Origin: Piliocolobus tephrosceles
Lineage: Eukaryota; Chordata; Mammalia; Primates; Cercopithecidae
Direction: 5' to 3'
DNA length: 64,000 nucleotides
NCBI RefSeq assembly: GCF_002776525.5
Contig: NC_045443.1
Coordinates: 61,235,005-61,299,004, forward strand
Every line of letters begins with the position of its first letter. The stretch's first letter is position 1. The position numbers and the translations under genes were made by a program. The notes beneath the pieces are model-generated. The model was not told the origin of the DNA, ran no database searches, and saw only the letters and a program-made list of their open reading frames with translations. Shown piece by piece: positions 46,790-58,483 of this stretch.

Positions 46790-46990
46790 TTCATGTTCTG
46801 CAGGTCTTGAGAGTAAGGCATCAACTGCCCTTAGTTCTGCACTATCTCTAAAGGTTTCAGTGGGAAGATGGCTCTGCCATCACCACGTCAGACGTCTAGC
46901 CTGCAAAAGTGAGAGACAACACATTTCTGTTGTTTTAAACCATCCAATTTTTGGTATTTTGTTATGGGAGCTCTAGGAAACCAACACACT
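46790..46990 (+). repeat. Probable MLT1-type LTR 3' part
   Basis: 'gagagacaacacatttctgttgttttaaaccatccaatttttggtattttgttatgggagc' is the typical end of a MaLR LTR. Confidence 0.6.
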
Positions 46991-47064
46991 TACTGGCTAG
47001 AATAGGAATGTCTCCCTCTGGAGCAAAGGGAAGGCATGCTTACAAACCATTATAAAAGACTGGG

Positions 47065-47363
47065 GGCCGGGCGCGGTGGCTCACGCCTGTAATTCCAGCA
47101 CTGTGGGAGGCTGAGGCGGGTGGATCATGAGGTCAGGAGATCAAGACCATCCTGGCTAACATGGTGAAATCCCATCTCTACTAAAAATACAAAAAATTAG
47201 CCAGGCATGGTGGCAGGCGCTTGTAGTCCTAGCTACTCAGGAGGCTGAGGCAGGAGAATGGCGTGAACCCAGGAGGCGGACCTTGCAGTGAGCCTAGATC
47301 ACGCCACTGCACTCCAGCCTGGGTGACAGAGTGAGACTCCATCTCAAAAAAAAAAAAAAAAAT
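47065..47363 (+). mobile_element. AluY
   Basis: Full length, low divergence, 17-base A tail. Confidence 0.92.
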
Positions 47364-47735
47364 TGGGGTTTCCAAAGATCAGAATTCTCACATGCGTGTG
47401 AGCAGACATCCATCTGGGCCCGTCCACATTGGTCCTGAGATAACTGAAGCTTAGGAAATCAAAAATGCAAAAACGATGTTATCCAGCTCCTGCTATTACT
47501 AGAATAACTGTCTTGTGTCTTCTGTCCGCATCTGTGAAACTATGTCAGGGCAAGTTGTTAGCCAGCAAATAGGGTAACATCGCAAACCCTTGCCAGTTTT
47601 TAACATGGGGTATTATCATAGGGTGTAAAAATATCTGTCCAACAAACAGAAGAACATTTAGACAATTTCTTTAACCAAATCACTGTAAATATTATACCTA
47701 TTCATTTCACGGAAAATGTATTTCAAATTAAATAT
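47364..47735. other. Intergenic sequence without recognised feature
   Basis: Nothing nameable. Confidence 0.4.
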
Positions 47736-47739
47736 AACT

Positions 47740-48033
47740 TTTTTTTTCTTTTGAGACAGAGTCTCGCTCTGTCACCCAGGCTGGAGCGCAGTGGTGTGAT
47801 CTCAGCTCACTGCAACCTCTGCCTCCCAGGTTCAAGCGATTCTCCTGCCTTAGCCTCTCAAGTAGCTGGGATTACAGGTGCCCGCCACCACGCCTGGCTA
47901 ATTTTTTGTATTTTTAGTAGAGACCGGTTTCACCATGTTGACCAGGCTGGTCTTGAACTCCTGACCTCAAGTGATCCACCACCTTGGCCTCCCAAAGTGA
48001 TGGGATTACAGACGTGAGCCACCATGCCCAGCC
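47740..48033 (-). mobile_element. AluS, antisense
   Basis: Poly(T) then full reverse Alu. 'aaatataactttttt' and 'aaatgtaatttttt' flank it. Confidence 0.92.
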
Positions 48034-48451
48034 AAATGTAATTTTTTAAGTTTAATATTTATTAAAATGTCATTTGGTCATTAAACTCTTAGAGCCTACA
48101 GTAACACAAAGAAAACTTACATCTATAATATACTGAGTAGTATTTGATAAGGTAACCAATAAGACTTTTAAGCTAAAAATAAATTCATTTTAGGATTAAA
48201 TTTTTTGGAAGAAGTAGAATGGAGTTCAGGGAGCAAAAGAAATCAAACAATATTTCCAACTGTTACAAAGCATGTTAAAGTATTTTTAAAGATGGAAAAT
48301 GGTAGCTATCAAATCTCTATTGTACCAAGATTTCACTGGATACATTTAAAAGACCAAATAACATTTTTAAATGCCAATATTTACAATACATAATAAAATG
48401 CTTCTTTTGAGGCTATTTAAACATAATGATTTTAGATATTCTTTTAAAAAC
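48034..48451. other. Intergenic AT-rich sequence, no recognised feature
   Basis: No supported gene or repeat. Confidence 0.4.
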
Positions 48452-48460
48452 TCAATCAGA

Positions 48461-48766
48461 GGGACGGGTGCGGTGGCTCATGCCTGTAATCCCAGCACTT
48501 TGGGAGGCCGAGGCGGGCGGATTACGAGGTCAGGAGATCGAGACTATTCTGGCTAAAATGGTGAAACCCCATCTCTACCAAAAATACAAAAAATTAGCTG
48601 GGCATGGTGGCGGGCACCTGTAATCTCAGCTACTCGGGAGGCTGAGGCAGGAGAATTGCTTGAACCCGGGAGGCAGAGGTTGCAGTGAGCCAAGATCGCG
48701 CCACTGCACTCCAGCCTGGGTGACAATGCGAGACTCTATCTCAAAAAAAAAAAAAAAAAAAATCAA
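48461..48766 (+). mobile_element. AluY-like
   Basis: Full length. Duplication tcaatcaga (48452-48460 and 48767-48775). Confidence 0.92.
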
Positions 48767-48775
48767 TCAATCAGA

Positions 48776-50348
48776 GTATCATGGTTTTTCCAAAATTTGT
48801 AGGGAGGTGCGCAAGTAAACAAGTTTGAAGACTATTCACTGCCTACTGGTTACAGCCCTTTCAGCTCTGGGCCACCTGGTTGGTTGGGGCCAGATCACCG
48901 TATTTCAAGCATCAACCAAGCAGACACCATGTTGGTCTTGGTTAACTGCTATATCACGACCCTTAGCATAGTCAATGTTAAATTAATGAACGTTGAATAT
49001 TAGAAATCATTCACATCTTCCCATCCACTTCTGCTTCAGGGACTGCTCTGACACTGGCCTAGCCTGAAATGACTGACACCAGGATGACCGTGGGGGGTAA
49101 AGGGTGTGTCCTACATTGTCATATCTTGTCACAACAAAAGTGAAATGAGTCTAGACCTAAGCTGGATCGACCGGCTGAGTCATTATAAATCTCAGATCAA
49201 ATCAGGCATTAGATTTACAAATGTAACTGGATTGTAGAATTACTCTGCAGTTTTTAGGACCAGCAAAAGGAGAATTCACTCTCTAGGGACAAAGGTAGCA
49301 AAAGTCCCAATGACTATCTTCTCTCCTAGATCAATGTCAAGCGCCATCCTCCGTTTTCCGGCCATTCTCACCGCACATCTAAGCAGTCGTCTTTCAGAAT
49401 GCACTCCCATGTAGTTGCCTCATGTGACCCTCTCCTGAGTGATACCATCACTTAGAACCCTAATCCCAGATTCTGACATTAGGGAGGGACTACAGAAGGG
49501 GGAACCCATTTGCGTCTCTCCATTTTCTAGTGGTGATATTTTACACATACTGTATGGTTTTAAATTTGAAGTACCCTAGAAACAGACCTTGTAATCAAAA
49601 GGAGATTGAAAAAATAATGCAGACAAGGCATTAATGAAGCCTTATGGATTTATACCATATCAAGAGAAGTCTCCAAAGGCAGAAATGCACATCAAGCCTA
49701 TTTCTTCTGACTCATTTCCTCTGGAGAAGCAGCTTAGGATAATTCAGGTAAAAGGCCACGAAATAATTGCATTGGTAACAGGAACCTGGTAGAAAAATAG
49801 AGAGGGAACTGCTAAATTAAACTCAAACAGGGCTTTCGTGGGGAGTCACATAGCATGTTTTTTGTTTCTCACTTAGGATAAAAAAAATCTAGTTTTCTTA
49901 CATTTTTACTTGAAAAAATCAGAAGCTAATTTAATGCTTTTATACAATAACTAGTGCAAATACACTAAGAGTGATCTTTTACATAATAATAAATCACATA
50001 GTAAAAATACACTTGAAAAGATTTTAGAGTAACTTTTCCTGCCAAATAACCTGTCAAATACATACAGCAATGCTTGGCTGCATTGGCCAAAGGCCTTGTG
50101 TGTTCATGAAGTGGCTAGGATTAATTGTGGTCACCCTATTAGTATCAACACTGACCTTTCCCCCTCTATGTATTCCTTCCTCACTGCCTGAAAAAAAGTA
50201 ACTGGTTATAAAAACAATCAAAATGAATACTTTCAGATGCTCTTTCCCAAAACTGGGTCAGAGACTACTGGGGTATGTCCTGGATCTCAGAGGCATGGGA
50301 AGAAAGGTGGCTAAAGCAGAATCTATGAGAAAGAAATCAGAAACTAAG
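48776..50348. other. Intergenic sequence without recognised gene
   Basis: About 1.6 kb without Alu. No frame longer than 60 codons of interest. Confidence 0.4.
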
Positions 50349-50364
50349 GTAAGAGAGGATGGGG

Positions 50365-50624
50365 CTGGGCATAGTGGCTCACGCCTGTAATCCCAACACT
50401 TGGGAGGCAGATCACCTGAGGTCAGGAATTCGAGACCAGCCTGGCCAACATGGTGAAACCCTGTCTCTACTAAAAATACAAAACTTAGCCGGGCGTGGTG
50501 GTGCGTGCCTGTAATCCCAGCTACTCAGGAGGCTGAGGCACGAGAATTGCTTGAACCCAGGAGGCGGAGGTTGCAGTGAGTGGAGACTGCGCCACTGCAC
50601 TCCAGCCTGGGCAATGGAGAAAAG
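50365..50624 (+). mobile_element. Alu without a normal poly(A) tail
   Basis: Ends at 'ctgggcaatggagaaaag', yet is flanked by the perfect 16-bp repeat ggtaagagaggatggg (50349-50364 and 50625-50640). It also lacks about 14 bases after 'aacacttgggagg'. Confidence 0.88.
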
Positions 50625-50636
50625 GGTAAGAGAGGA

Positions 50637-50730
50637 TGGGAGGGAGAGAAGGAAGGAAGGGAGAGAGGAAAAGAAGGAAAGAGGAAAGAAGAGAGACTGA
50701 TAGAGGGAGAGTGAGAGGAAAAAATGTGGA
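50637..50730 (+). repeat. Purine-rich tract
   Basis: GGAA/GAGA-rich, grown from the Alu target 'agagaggatggg'. Confidence 0.8.
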
Positions 50731-50994
50731 GGAAAATAATCAACAGTAATTAAGAGAGAAAACTAACCATGAGGAAGAAATAAGGGAAAGTCGTAATATT
50801 TACCAAAAAAAAAAAAAAAAAAAAAAAAAACCTTGTGGTCAGGGAGAAAATGGCTGCTTTATTTCAAATTCAAGGTTAAACCTAAGAGGCAGAAATCCTT
50901 ATACATTCATATACATTTCTTTTAAAACTCCCCAGTGTCTGGAAGATGCTAAGGAACTAACTCAATATGTTAAGAACTAGTAAAAATAAATAAA

Positions 50995-51300
50995 GGCCAG
51001 GCGCAGTGGATCATGCCTGTAATCCCAGCACTTTGGGAGGCTGAGGCAAGCAGATCATGAGGTCAAGAGATCGAGACTATCCTGGCCAACATAGTGAAAC
51101 CCCAACTCTACCAAAAATAGAAAAATCAGCTGAGTGTGGTGGCACCTGCCTGTAGTCCCAGCTACTCGGAAGGCTGAGGCGGGAGAATCACTTGAACCCT
51201 GGAGGCGGGGGTTGTGGTGAGCCGAGATCGTGCCATTACACTCCAGTCTGGGCAACAAGAGCGAACAAAACTCCATCCCAAAAAATAAATAAATAAATGA
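50995..51300 (+). mobile_element. AluS
   Basis: Full length. AAAT-rich tail leading into 'gaaataaaataaag'. Confidence 0.9.
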
Positions 51301-51793
51301 AATAAAATAAAGAAAAGCAAAAGAATCAAGGATTTATCCATTCATTCCATATGAACTGTACTTCACGGTACTAAATAGTTGGAGGTGAATTTCTCTTTGT
51401 AGGTGTATTCTGGCTAATGAGAAAAGGAATAACAATTAGAATATTACCAGTTTGTAACCTCTAATGATACAGTCTATCTAGGCAATGCCAGTTATTAGTT
51501 GCTTCCTAATAAAATATGCACCACTACACAAAGAAAAGCTGAATCTTATTAAACATCTTGCTCTAACTTCCAATATAAAGGGGGAAAAAGGATGAAAAAC
51601 ATGTTAAGTGACAGTTCAAGGATACCATCATCAAAATCCTGACTGTAAAAACCTTACAGGAGAAATAAACTAAACATTCCCATCAAAAGGCAAAGATTGT
51701 TGCTCTTTTTAATCTGTCTTACCTCCTTAGTTCTGTCTGTAGATACTTCAAATACAAAGATATAAAAATAAGTAAGTTAAAAATGAGAATATG

Positions 51794-51832
<39 letters not shown>

Positions 51833-52340
51833 ACAAACAGTAAGCATAAGAAAGCTGGAAGGGCGATAAAAACATTGGGCAAAATGGACTTTGGAGTAAG
51901 CAGTAGCAGTGGAGATAAGCAGGAAATTTCATAATGATAAAATGGTGAATACAAGTGAAGGAAAAACTATAAATGTATATGGGCCTAATGACAGGGCTCC
52001 AAAATACAGGATGGAAAAACTGACAGAAGTAAAGGAAGAAAATCACAAATCCACAAGCAGTGTTGGAGATTTTAAAACACCTCACTCAGTAATTGATAGA
52101 GAAACCAAGGGAAAAAAAAGAAATCATAATACAGAAGAACTAAAATGCTATCAACCAACCATAAAAATTTGGAAACAAAAAACCACAAAGATTCTAAAAT
52201 AGGAAGAGTGGGTAGGTTGGTTAGGCATTTATCTGCCTCCTCTTCCAAACCAGTTCTCTTTCAAACATAATAACTAGGTACAGGTTTGCCACAGAATTGA
52301 AGAGAAACAAAAGAACAGGAAAGGTGCCAGATTTAAGAAA
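51301..52340. other. Intergenic sequence with (CA)n
   Basis: A (CA)n microsatellite at 51798-51831. The frame at 51909-52202 ('EGKTINVYGPNDRAPKYRMEKLTEVKEENHKS') is L1 ORF2-like in composition but short, and has no host-gene features. Confidence 0.4.
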
Positions 52341-52560
52341 AGAGTGGTCCATCTTTTATTTATATAGCCTTCAAATTCCAGAAAGTTTCCAAAGCCTTTT
52401 TTACACATATGATCTCATTCCATCCTAACACTGTCCTTTGAAAAGGCAGCCCACATTTCCGTAGCTCCATTTTAGAGACAAGGAAGTTGAGCTCAGAGGC
52501 TGATTTGCCAAACGTACAAAATCGCGAGTCTGCTTCTAGATCAAAAGGGTGGATGTGTTT
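52341..52560 (+). repeat. MIR-like fragment
   Basis: 'tttacacatatgatctcattccatcctaacactgtcc' then 'ctccattttagagacaaggaagttgagctcagagg' resemble MIR. Confidence 0.55.
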
Positions 52561-52635
52561 TAAAGATCACCTGAGGGAATTCCCTGGGAATGTAGTGAAG
52601 TATCAATTATTTTCTTTCTAGAAAGTACATCTTCT

Positions 52636-52893
52636 GCTGGACACAGTGGCTCACACCTGTATTCCCACTTGGGAGGCTAAAGAGGGAGGAACACTTGAGC
52701 CCACAATTTCGAGACCAGCCTGAGCAACACAGTACGACCCCAACTCTAAAATATTTTTTAAAAATTAGCCAGGCCTGGTCCTAGCTACTCGGGAGGCTGA
52801 GGCAAGAGGATCGTTGAGCCTAGGAGTTCAAAGCTGCAGAGAGCTATGATCATGCCACTGTACTCCAGCCTGGGCGACAGACAGAAAAAAAAA
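52636..52893 (+). mobile_element. AluJ
   Basis: Old Alu with internal deletions ('gtattcccacttgggagg', 'aggcctggtcctagctactcg'). Confidence 0.88.
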
Positions 52894-52979
52894 GTATTTG
52901 GAAACATTTCCCCCAATATGTCCAAATATCCAAAGCAATTAATATAAGGGTATTGGCTCCTTGGTTAAGAGTTGGGCTT

Positions 52980-53268
52980 CTGTAATCCCAGCACTTTGGG
53001 AGGCCGAGATGGGCGGATCACGAGGTCAGGAGATCGAGACCATCCTGGCTAACACAGTGAAACCTCGTCTCTACTAAAAAAAGACAAAAAAGTAGCCGGG
53101 CGTGGCGGCGGGCGCCTGTAGTCCCAGCTACTCGGAAGGCTGAGGCGGGAAAATGGTGTAAACCCAGGAGGCGGAGCTTGCAGTGAGCTGAGATCCGGCC
53201 ACTGCACTCCAGCCTGGGCGACAGAGCGAGACTCCGGCTCAAAACAAAAACAAAAACAAAACAAAAAA
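52980..53268 (+). mobile_element. AluY of Old World monkey type, 5'-truncated
   Basis: Starts at 'ctgtaatcccagcac'. Carries 'gagatccggccactgc' and 'gtgtaaaccc'. Duplication gagttgggctt (52969-52979) and gaattgggctt (53269-53279). Confidence 0.93.
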
Positions 53269-53279
53269 GAATTGGGCTT

Positions 53280-54218
53280 TATTTTCACACACTCCCTGAA
53301 ATGACACAGCCAGAGATCAGGTAGGACCCAGAGAGAAAAAAGTTACAAATCCTGTGTCCAGACAGCATCCTAAAATGAAATACTCCTGGATGGAACCCTT
53401 GGCAAACTCGGTGTTGACCAAACTCCCAGTTACCCATAAAAACTTATCAAGTTATGGTTTAGAAACAGATTCAAAGAAAGTAGTCTGCAGAAAATATGCA
53501 GATTTACTCTTTTAATTAGCAAAACACAGACTTTACAGAACTCATTACTGTATTTAGAGAATAAATCTTAGAGTAAAATGACTTTGTTTCTTGACTTGAA
53601 CCAAATTATGTGGGTTTTTTTATAATTAGAAAACTTTATTGAAGAGCTTAAGAAATAATTTAAGTATCAATATTGAATCTTCAAAAACTCCTCCAGTAAG
53701 TCTATGACAGCTGCACAGTAATTCATAAATATATTGTCTTAGATTTTCTTAATATTCACATCTGCCTTCTGTTCTTTCAAATTCTTTTTGTGTTTATGCT
53801 TAAAGATAGACATACAATTCAAGTATGTTCAGGTGAGGACTGGTTATTTAAATAGCGTATATATGCTTTACATACACCTGTCTCGGGGTTCCACTGAAGC
53901 ATATATTCTTCTAGGTATTTGGGGGACTGTGTCATTAAGGCTAATGGTGGTTTAATCTAAGAGGAAAAAAATGAAAAAAAATACATGCATACCAAGGAAT
54001 ATTTTTCAGTTTCTTGGCAAAACACAAAAGAGAGGAAAAGTGATTTGACTTTTTAGCTCCAATTGCTTTCAATTTCTTAGGTAAGGTCAATGTAGAATCT
54101 GCTGAGATTTTTTTATAGAACCTGAGTGGATAAAATGCAGAGGTAAATCACTACTTTCTATTTAAAGCAAACTGGCTTTTTACAAAGCTTATGACCATTT
54201 TTAAAGAAAAAGAAAGGA
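53280..54218. other. Sequence downstream of KICS2, possibly distal 3' UTR
   Basis: Repeat-free, AT-rich. Holds a - strand AATAAA at 53635-53640. If used, the KICS2 3' UTR would reach about 53615 and include the Alu pair at 54.2-54.9 kb. No transcript evidence is available here. Confidence 0.35.
53635..53640 (-). promoter_or_regulatory. KICS2: Candidate distal KICS2 polyadenylation signal AATAAA
   Basis: The - strand reads CAATAAAGTTTTC. The downstream region is only weakly GT-rich. Confidence 0.3.
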
Positions 54219-54484
54219 GGCCAGGTGCAGTGGTGTATGCTTATAATCCCAGTGCTTTGGGAGGCCGAGGGGGGAACCTTGTGTGAGTCCAGGAGTTTGA
54301 GACCAGCCTGAGCAACACAGTGAGACCCAGGTGTGATGCCTCATGCCTGTAATCCCAGCTACTTGGGAGGCTGATGTGGGAAGATCACTTGAGCCCGGGA
54401 GGGTAAGGCTGCAGTGAGCCATGACTGTGCCGCTGTACTCCAGCCTGGACAACAGAACAAGACCCTGTCTTGAAAAAAAAAAAA
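54219..54484 (+). mobile_element. AluJ
   Basis: Old Alu with a rearranged middle ('gagacccaggtgtgatgcctcatgcc') and an A tail. Confidence 0.88.
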
Positions 54485-54543
54485 GGAAAAAAAATGTTCT
54501 TCCCAGAAAATAAAAAATAGGCCAGAGTTTCTTGGTTCTTCTT

Positions 54544-54857
54544 CTTCTTCTTCTTTTTTTTTTTTTTTGAGACAGGTCTCACTCTTTCACCTAGGCTGGA
54601 GTGCAGTTGCACAATCTCAGCTCACTGCACCCTCTGCCTCTCAGGTTCAAGCGATTCTCTTGCTTCAGCCTCCAGAGTAACTGGGATTACAGTTGCCTGC
54701 CACCACACTCATGGCTAATTTTTGTATTTTTAGTAGAGAGGGGGTTTCACCATGTTGGCCAGGCTGATCTTGAACTCCTGATCAACTCCTCATGTGATCT
54801 GCGCATCTCAGCCTCCCAAAGGACTGGGATTACAGGCGTGCACCACCGTACCTGGCC
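54544..54857 (-). mobile_element. AluS, antisense
   Basis: Duplication ggttcttctt (54534-54543 and 54858-54867). Sits only about 60 bp from the forward AluJ. Confidence 0.92.
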
Positions 54858-55074
54858 GGTTCTTCTTTATTCCGCCAGGCAGTCCACCATGTAGGTGGAC
54901 AGGCTTCCTACACGGACTCCGAGGGGTTCCCTGGTCTCTGCTGATGTTGCTGGCATACCTGCTGTGGACACCCAGTAAAAGAGTGGCTCCATACAATCAT
55001 GAGAAAAAAGATGAATGTGACCATTACATTTCACACAGGCTTTGAAGGAACCATCAAACCAGTAACAACTCAAT

Positions 55075-56271
55075 TACTCTGTGTGGCTTCTTTTTATTTT
55101 GAATCAATAATCTAGAAGTGAAGGTCTGCACAGCCCATTATGCCTTCACTGATCCACCTACTTCCCATGTACACCTGCTGAAGGAAAGGGATAAGGCAGC
55201 ATGTGCTAAGATGCAGTGCTGCTTCTAAACACAATTTGTAGGGGGCAGGCATGAAACCCAAGTTCAGAAGTACTTAAGTACTGAGGTGATTACTCAACTA
55301 TGAAAAGGTCTTTCAAGCGCACAACTGATTTTTAGCAGGTGCAGGGTATGAAGACCTTCATTGTGATTTTATAAAAGTAGGCTATGTTGCATGAGTATCT
55401 AAAAGCGGCTGAAAAACCGACTGCATGCTTTTAAGCCTAAAAATAACCCAGGACTAGAGCCAAACATGTACATTTCAGCAGAAAAGTGATAAACAGAAAG
55501 CCAAGCGGGTAATATGCTGAAGAATGAAGAAAGCCCACATGATGGCTTATGCTGACTTTAAAACTGAGTGAAACATTTAAACATTAAAGAAGTCAAAACA
55601 AATGCAGTTAGGTGTATATATCACCCCAAAAGAACCTATGGCTATTAAAGCTGCCATGAGGATCTTCTAAACTGTTAAAACCTTACTTATGTTATGCTAC
55701 CAATCTGATTCACCTTCAGTTTCAATAACTGATAGAAATTTCTTACCAAGACCCTCATTTTGGCATCATAAATGTTAACTTGTAGATCAGAATCATAAAA
55801 CTACTAACTCCATATTCATTTGCTAATTTATGAGACAGAAAATATACAGTCCTTAATTCTAAAAAGGCCATTTAATATCTCACCCTTATTACTCTTCCAA
55901 GGAGGGAAACAGAGAGGGTGTCCGGAATTGCAGTAGAACACATTTAGAACAACAGAAAAACATATGGGGGGAAAAAATCCAATAAATATTCAATCTACAA
56001 GAAATATAGGAAAATAGGGGGAAATACTGCAACTACTTCGCTGTACCATGGAGATACACGGTAGCCCATGACCACTTCCTGGATTACTCTTTGGACACTC
56101 AATTCAATTGGCCTTAATTGCTTATAAAGTGTGCAACACAGGGAGGATCTGTCTTTAATTTAGTTCTGAAAGAGGCATGAGTGGACATAAACTCTAATCA
56201 AGACCACCGTAGATCATTAGGGCAATTAAGAACAGTTTCTAGTCTTGAAACCCCTCCACACAAATAACCTG
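55075..56271 (-). other. KICS2: KICS2 3' UTR
   Basis: From the TAG at 56274-56272 to the nearest good signal, AATAAA at 55098-55093, about 1.2 kb. It is free of Alus and moderately AT-rich. The end is inferred from the signal and from the GT-rich sequence just past it. Confidence 0.6.
55093..55098 (-). promoter_or_regulatory. KICS2: Probable KICS2 polyadenylation signal AATAAA
   Basis: The - strand reads CAAAATAAAAAG. It is followed 25-50 bases later by GT-rich 'gagttgttactggtttgatggttcc', a typical downstream element. Confidence 0.55.
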
Positions 56272-57088
56272 CTAACCTTTGGATCCAGGTTTCAGACTTG
56301 CAAACACTTTGGGGTTCTTAAGGGCAAGTGAGAGCTCATTGAGGAAGGAAATAAAGTGGGAGTCTCTCTCAGATTTCTTTGACTCAAAAATGACAACAAT
56401 GGTAAAGTGAGGTTCCGGGCGGGTTAGGAAGTAGGTACTCTGAACTTTGTCGTCATAGAAGTGGACCACTTTCTCCAAGCTGTTCAGATCAGATGTGCGG
56501 TCCGTCATGATCATGATGACATTGGGCCAGTGCATGACTGGCCTGTCGCTGGGCAGAGACACTACAGCTGGATACTGGTCCACACCCTTGGGGGCCTCTC
56601 TGTAGGAATGGGGGTGGTGATAACCATGACCCTGAAAACTCTCAGAACCCCTGTTGTCAAAAATTAAGGACACATTGGCAGCGTCGTATTTCCTGATGAA
56701 GCTGGAAATCTTTCCAAAAAAGTCTGGGTTAGCTTTTGCTGTCAACGTTTTCATTTCTGAAGCAGTAGTTTGTCGGCTCAGAGCCTCATGAAAGTAAAAG
56801 CTAAACTTGGCAAGAAGCATGTTTTTGAGTTTCATCAGCCAAAGGAAAAGGTGTGGAGGCTGCACGGCCTTCTGAGACTGCCCTCCAAACAGATGTTTCT
56901 TGGTCTCCCGCTGTTTCTCAAAGATCTGCCCCCAGGTCTGCAGCTTGGTGTGCGCACTGTGTAAATTAACCAGAGACGGGAGGAACTTCCACTCTGAGAC
57001 CTGGGCCTGGGCTTTCAGGAGATGACACAGGACGTCAACTTCCAGCTGGAAACTGCTTTCCAAAGGACTGAGGATTGGGTGGTGAAAT
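56272..57088 (-). CDS. KICS2: KICS2 (C12orf66), last coding exon, C-terminal 271 residues
   Basis: KICS2 is a subunit of KICSTOR (with KPTN, ITFG2 and SZT2), which holds GATOR1 on lysosomes so that mTORC1 is shut off when amino acids or glucose are short. The exon begins after the acceptor TCTCTCTTCCCTTTAG at A57088, the third base of a split codon, then reads FHHPILSPLESSFQLEVDV. The open frame further upstream to 57144 is intronic. The frame is continuous to SLKPGSKG and TAG. Visible features are a helical, Leu/Lys-rich first half ('LWLMKLKNMLLAKFSFYF') and a mixed alpha/beta second half ('HWPNVIMIMTD', 'HFTIVVIFESKK', 'SFLNELSLAL'). The human protein is about 445 residues, so some 170 N-terminal residues lie in exons beyond the window. 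No lesion seen. It converges on SRGAP1, 39 kb away. Confidence 0.95.
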
Positions 57089-57370
57089 CTAAAGGGAAGA
57101 GAGATATTAATAGAGATACGTGGAAATATTACTTCACTTGCCACACTGACATTTTTCTAACCACAAAGCAACAATATGGCCAAACAAATAATATTATGTT
57201 TCAGGACAGGGGAAGAAAAGACAGAAGAACTACATGTTGATTTATTTTAAAATTCTGATATAATTTCACCATTTCAAAATTATGTCAACATCATATTTTC
57301 CTGTGGAAATAGCCTGAGAATAGTGGCCACTTTTTTTTCAACAACAGAAATACCGAATTAGCTACAATTC

Positions 57371-57647
57371 ATTTTTTTTTTTTTAATTTGTTTTAGACTG
57401 GGTCTTGCTCTGTCACCCAGGCTGGAGTGCAGTTGTGCAATCATGGCTCACTGCAGCTCAATTCCTGGGCTCAAGTGAGCCTCTCGCCTTAGCATCCCAA
57501 GCAGCTGAGAATATAGGCACATGCTCCATTTTCTGTGGAGACAAGGTCTCCCTGTGTTGCCCAGGCTGGTTGCAAACCCTAAGTGTTCTTCCCGCCTTGG
57601 TCTCCCAAAGTGCTGGGATTACAGGTGTGGGCCACCATGCCTAGCCT
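57371..57647 (-). mobile_element. AluJ, antisense
   Basis: Poly(T), then a reverse Alu with a shortened left-arm region ('aatataggcacatgctccattttctgtggagac'). Confidence 0.87.
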
Positions 57648-57794
57648 AAATGAGCTATAATTCTTTCTGAGTGTATTTTATTTATTCTGGGAATTGTATG
57701 ACTAAAACAATCATTGAAACAAGGCATGCTCTTTTCAGAGTATGGTCCTAAAGAGGCGGAGGTAAAACAAAAAAAGTCACTAAAACATCTATTG

Positions 57795-57870
57795 AATGTG
57801 TAGATGACACATATAAACTCATTTAATGTTCACAGTAATGCCATGAGGTACTAAACCTGTCTTGCAGATG
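57795..57870 (+). repeat. MIR fragment
   Basis: 'taaactcatttaatgttcacagtaatgccatgaggtactaaacctgtcttgcagatgag'. Confidence 0.75.
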
Positions 57871-58016
57871 AGAGTACATACTATAAGCTTATATGGAAAA
57901 CACAGTAGATAAAATAAATGTTTATTAAAGAAATAGAGCATTTATCAGAAAATCCTTATTGAATCCTGGTTCCCAAATTCCCTTCATCTTTAATTACAGT
58001 TAAAAACAAAATGGTG

Positions 58017-58229
58017 GCCAGCCTGGCCAACATGGTGAAACCCCATCCTTACTAAAAATACAAAAATTAGCCAGGCATGGTGGTGCGTGACTGTAATCCC
58101 AGCTACTCGGAAGGCTAAGGCACGAGAATTGCTTGAACCTGGGGGGGGCGAGGTTGCAGTGAGCTGAGATCGCGCCACTAAACTCCAGCCTGGGCGACAG
58201 AGCAAGAGTCTGTCTCAAACAAACAAACA
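58017..58229 (+). mobile_element. 5'-truncated Alu
   Basis: Begins at 'ggccagcctggccaacatgg'. 'aaacaaaatggtg' and 'aaacaaatggtg' flank it. Confidence 0.88.
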
Positions 58230-58274
58230 AATGGTGACCCAATAAGAAATAGCTAACACTTCAATCACTTTCCA

Positions 58275-58400
58275 TTTATCTTAGGATAAAACCCCAAATC
58301 CGTAAAAAGGCCGAGAAGGCACTGAATAATGTAGTCCCTTCCCAGTTTGAGCCACATTCTTATTCTTCTCACTTTCTCCAGATATTAATTAAATAACTGA
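58275..58400 (-). repeat. L2 fragment, antisense
   Basis: 'ttaggataaaaccccaaatccg..aaggccgagaaggcactgaataatgtagtccc' matches a reversed L2. Confidence 0.6.
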
Positions 58401-58483
58401 AAATGTAACTCTACTACAAGGAGTTCAAGACAGTAGTGCAATTTCACTTCCACTTGTCCTAGACAAAACGTATAAAAGTTTTT

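Noticed and set aside
51909..52202. 97-codon + strand frame as a gene
   Set aside because: Its sequence resembles a decayed L1 ORF2 piece ('NVYGPN'-type) and it has no gene structure.
57088..57144. KICS2 start codon at 57144
   Set aside because: The Met and the following residues lie upstream of a strong splice acceptor at 57090-57089; the real N-terminus is in earlier exons outside the window.
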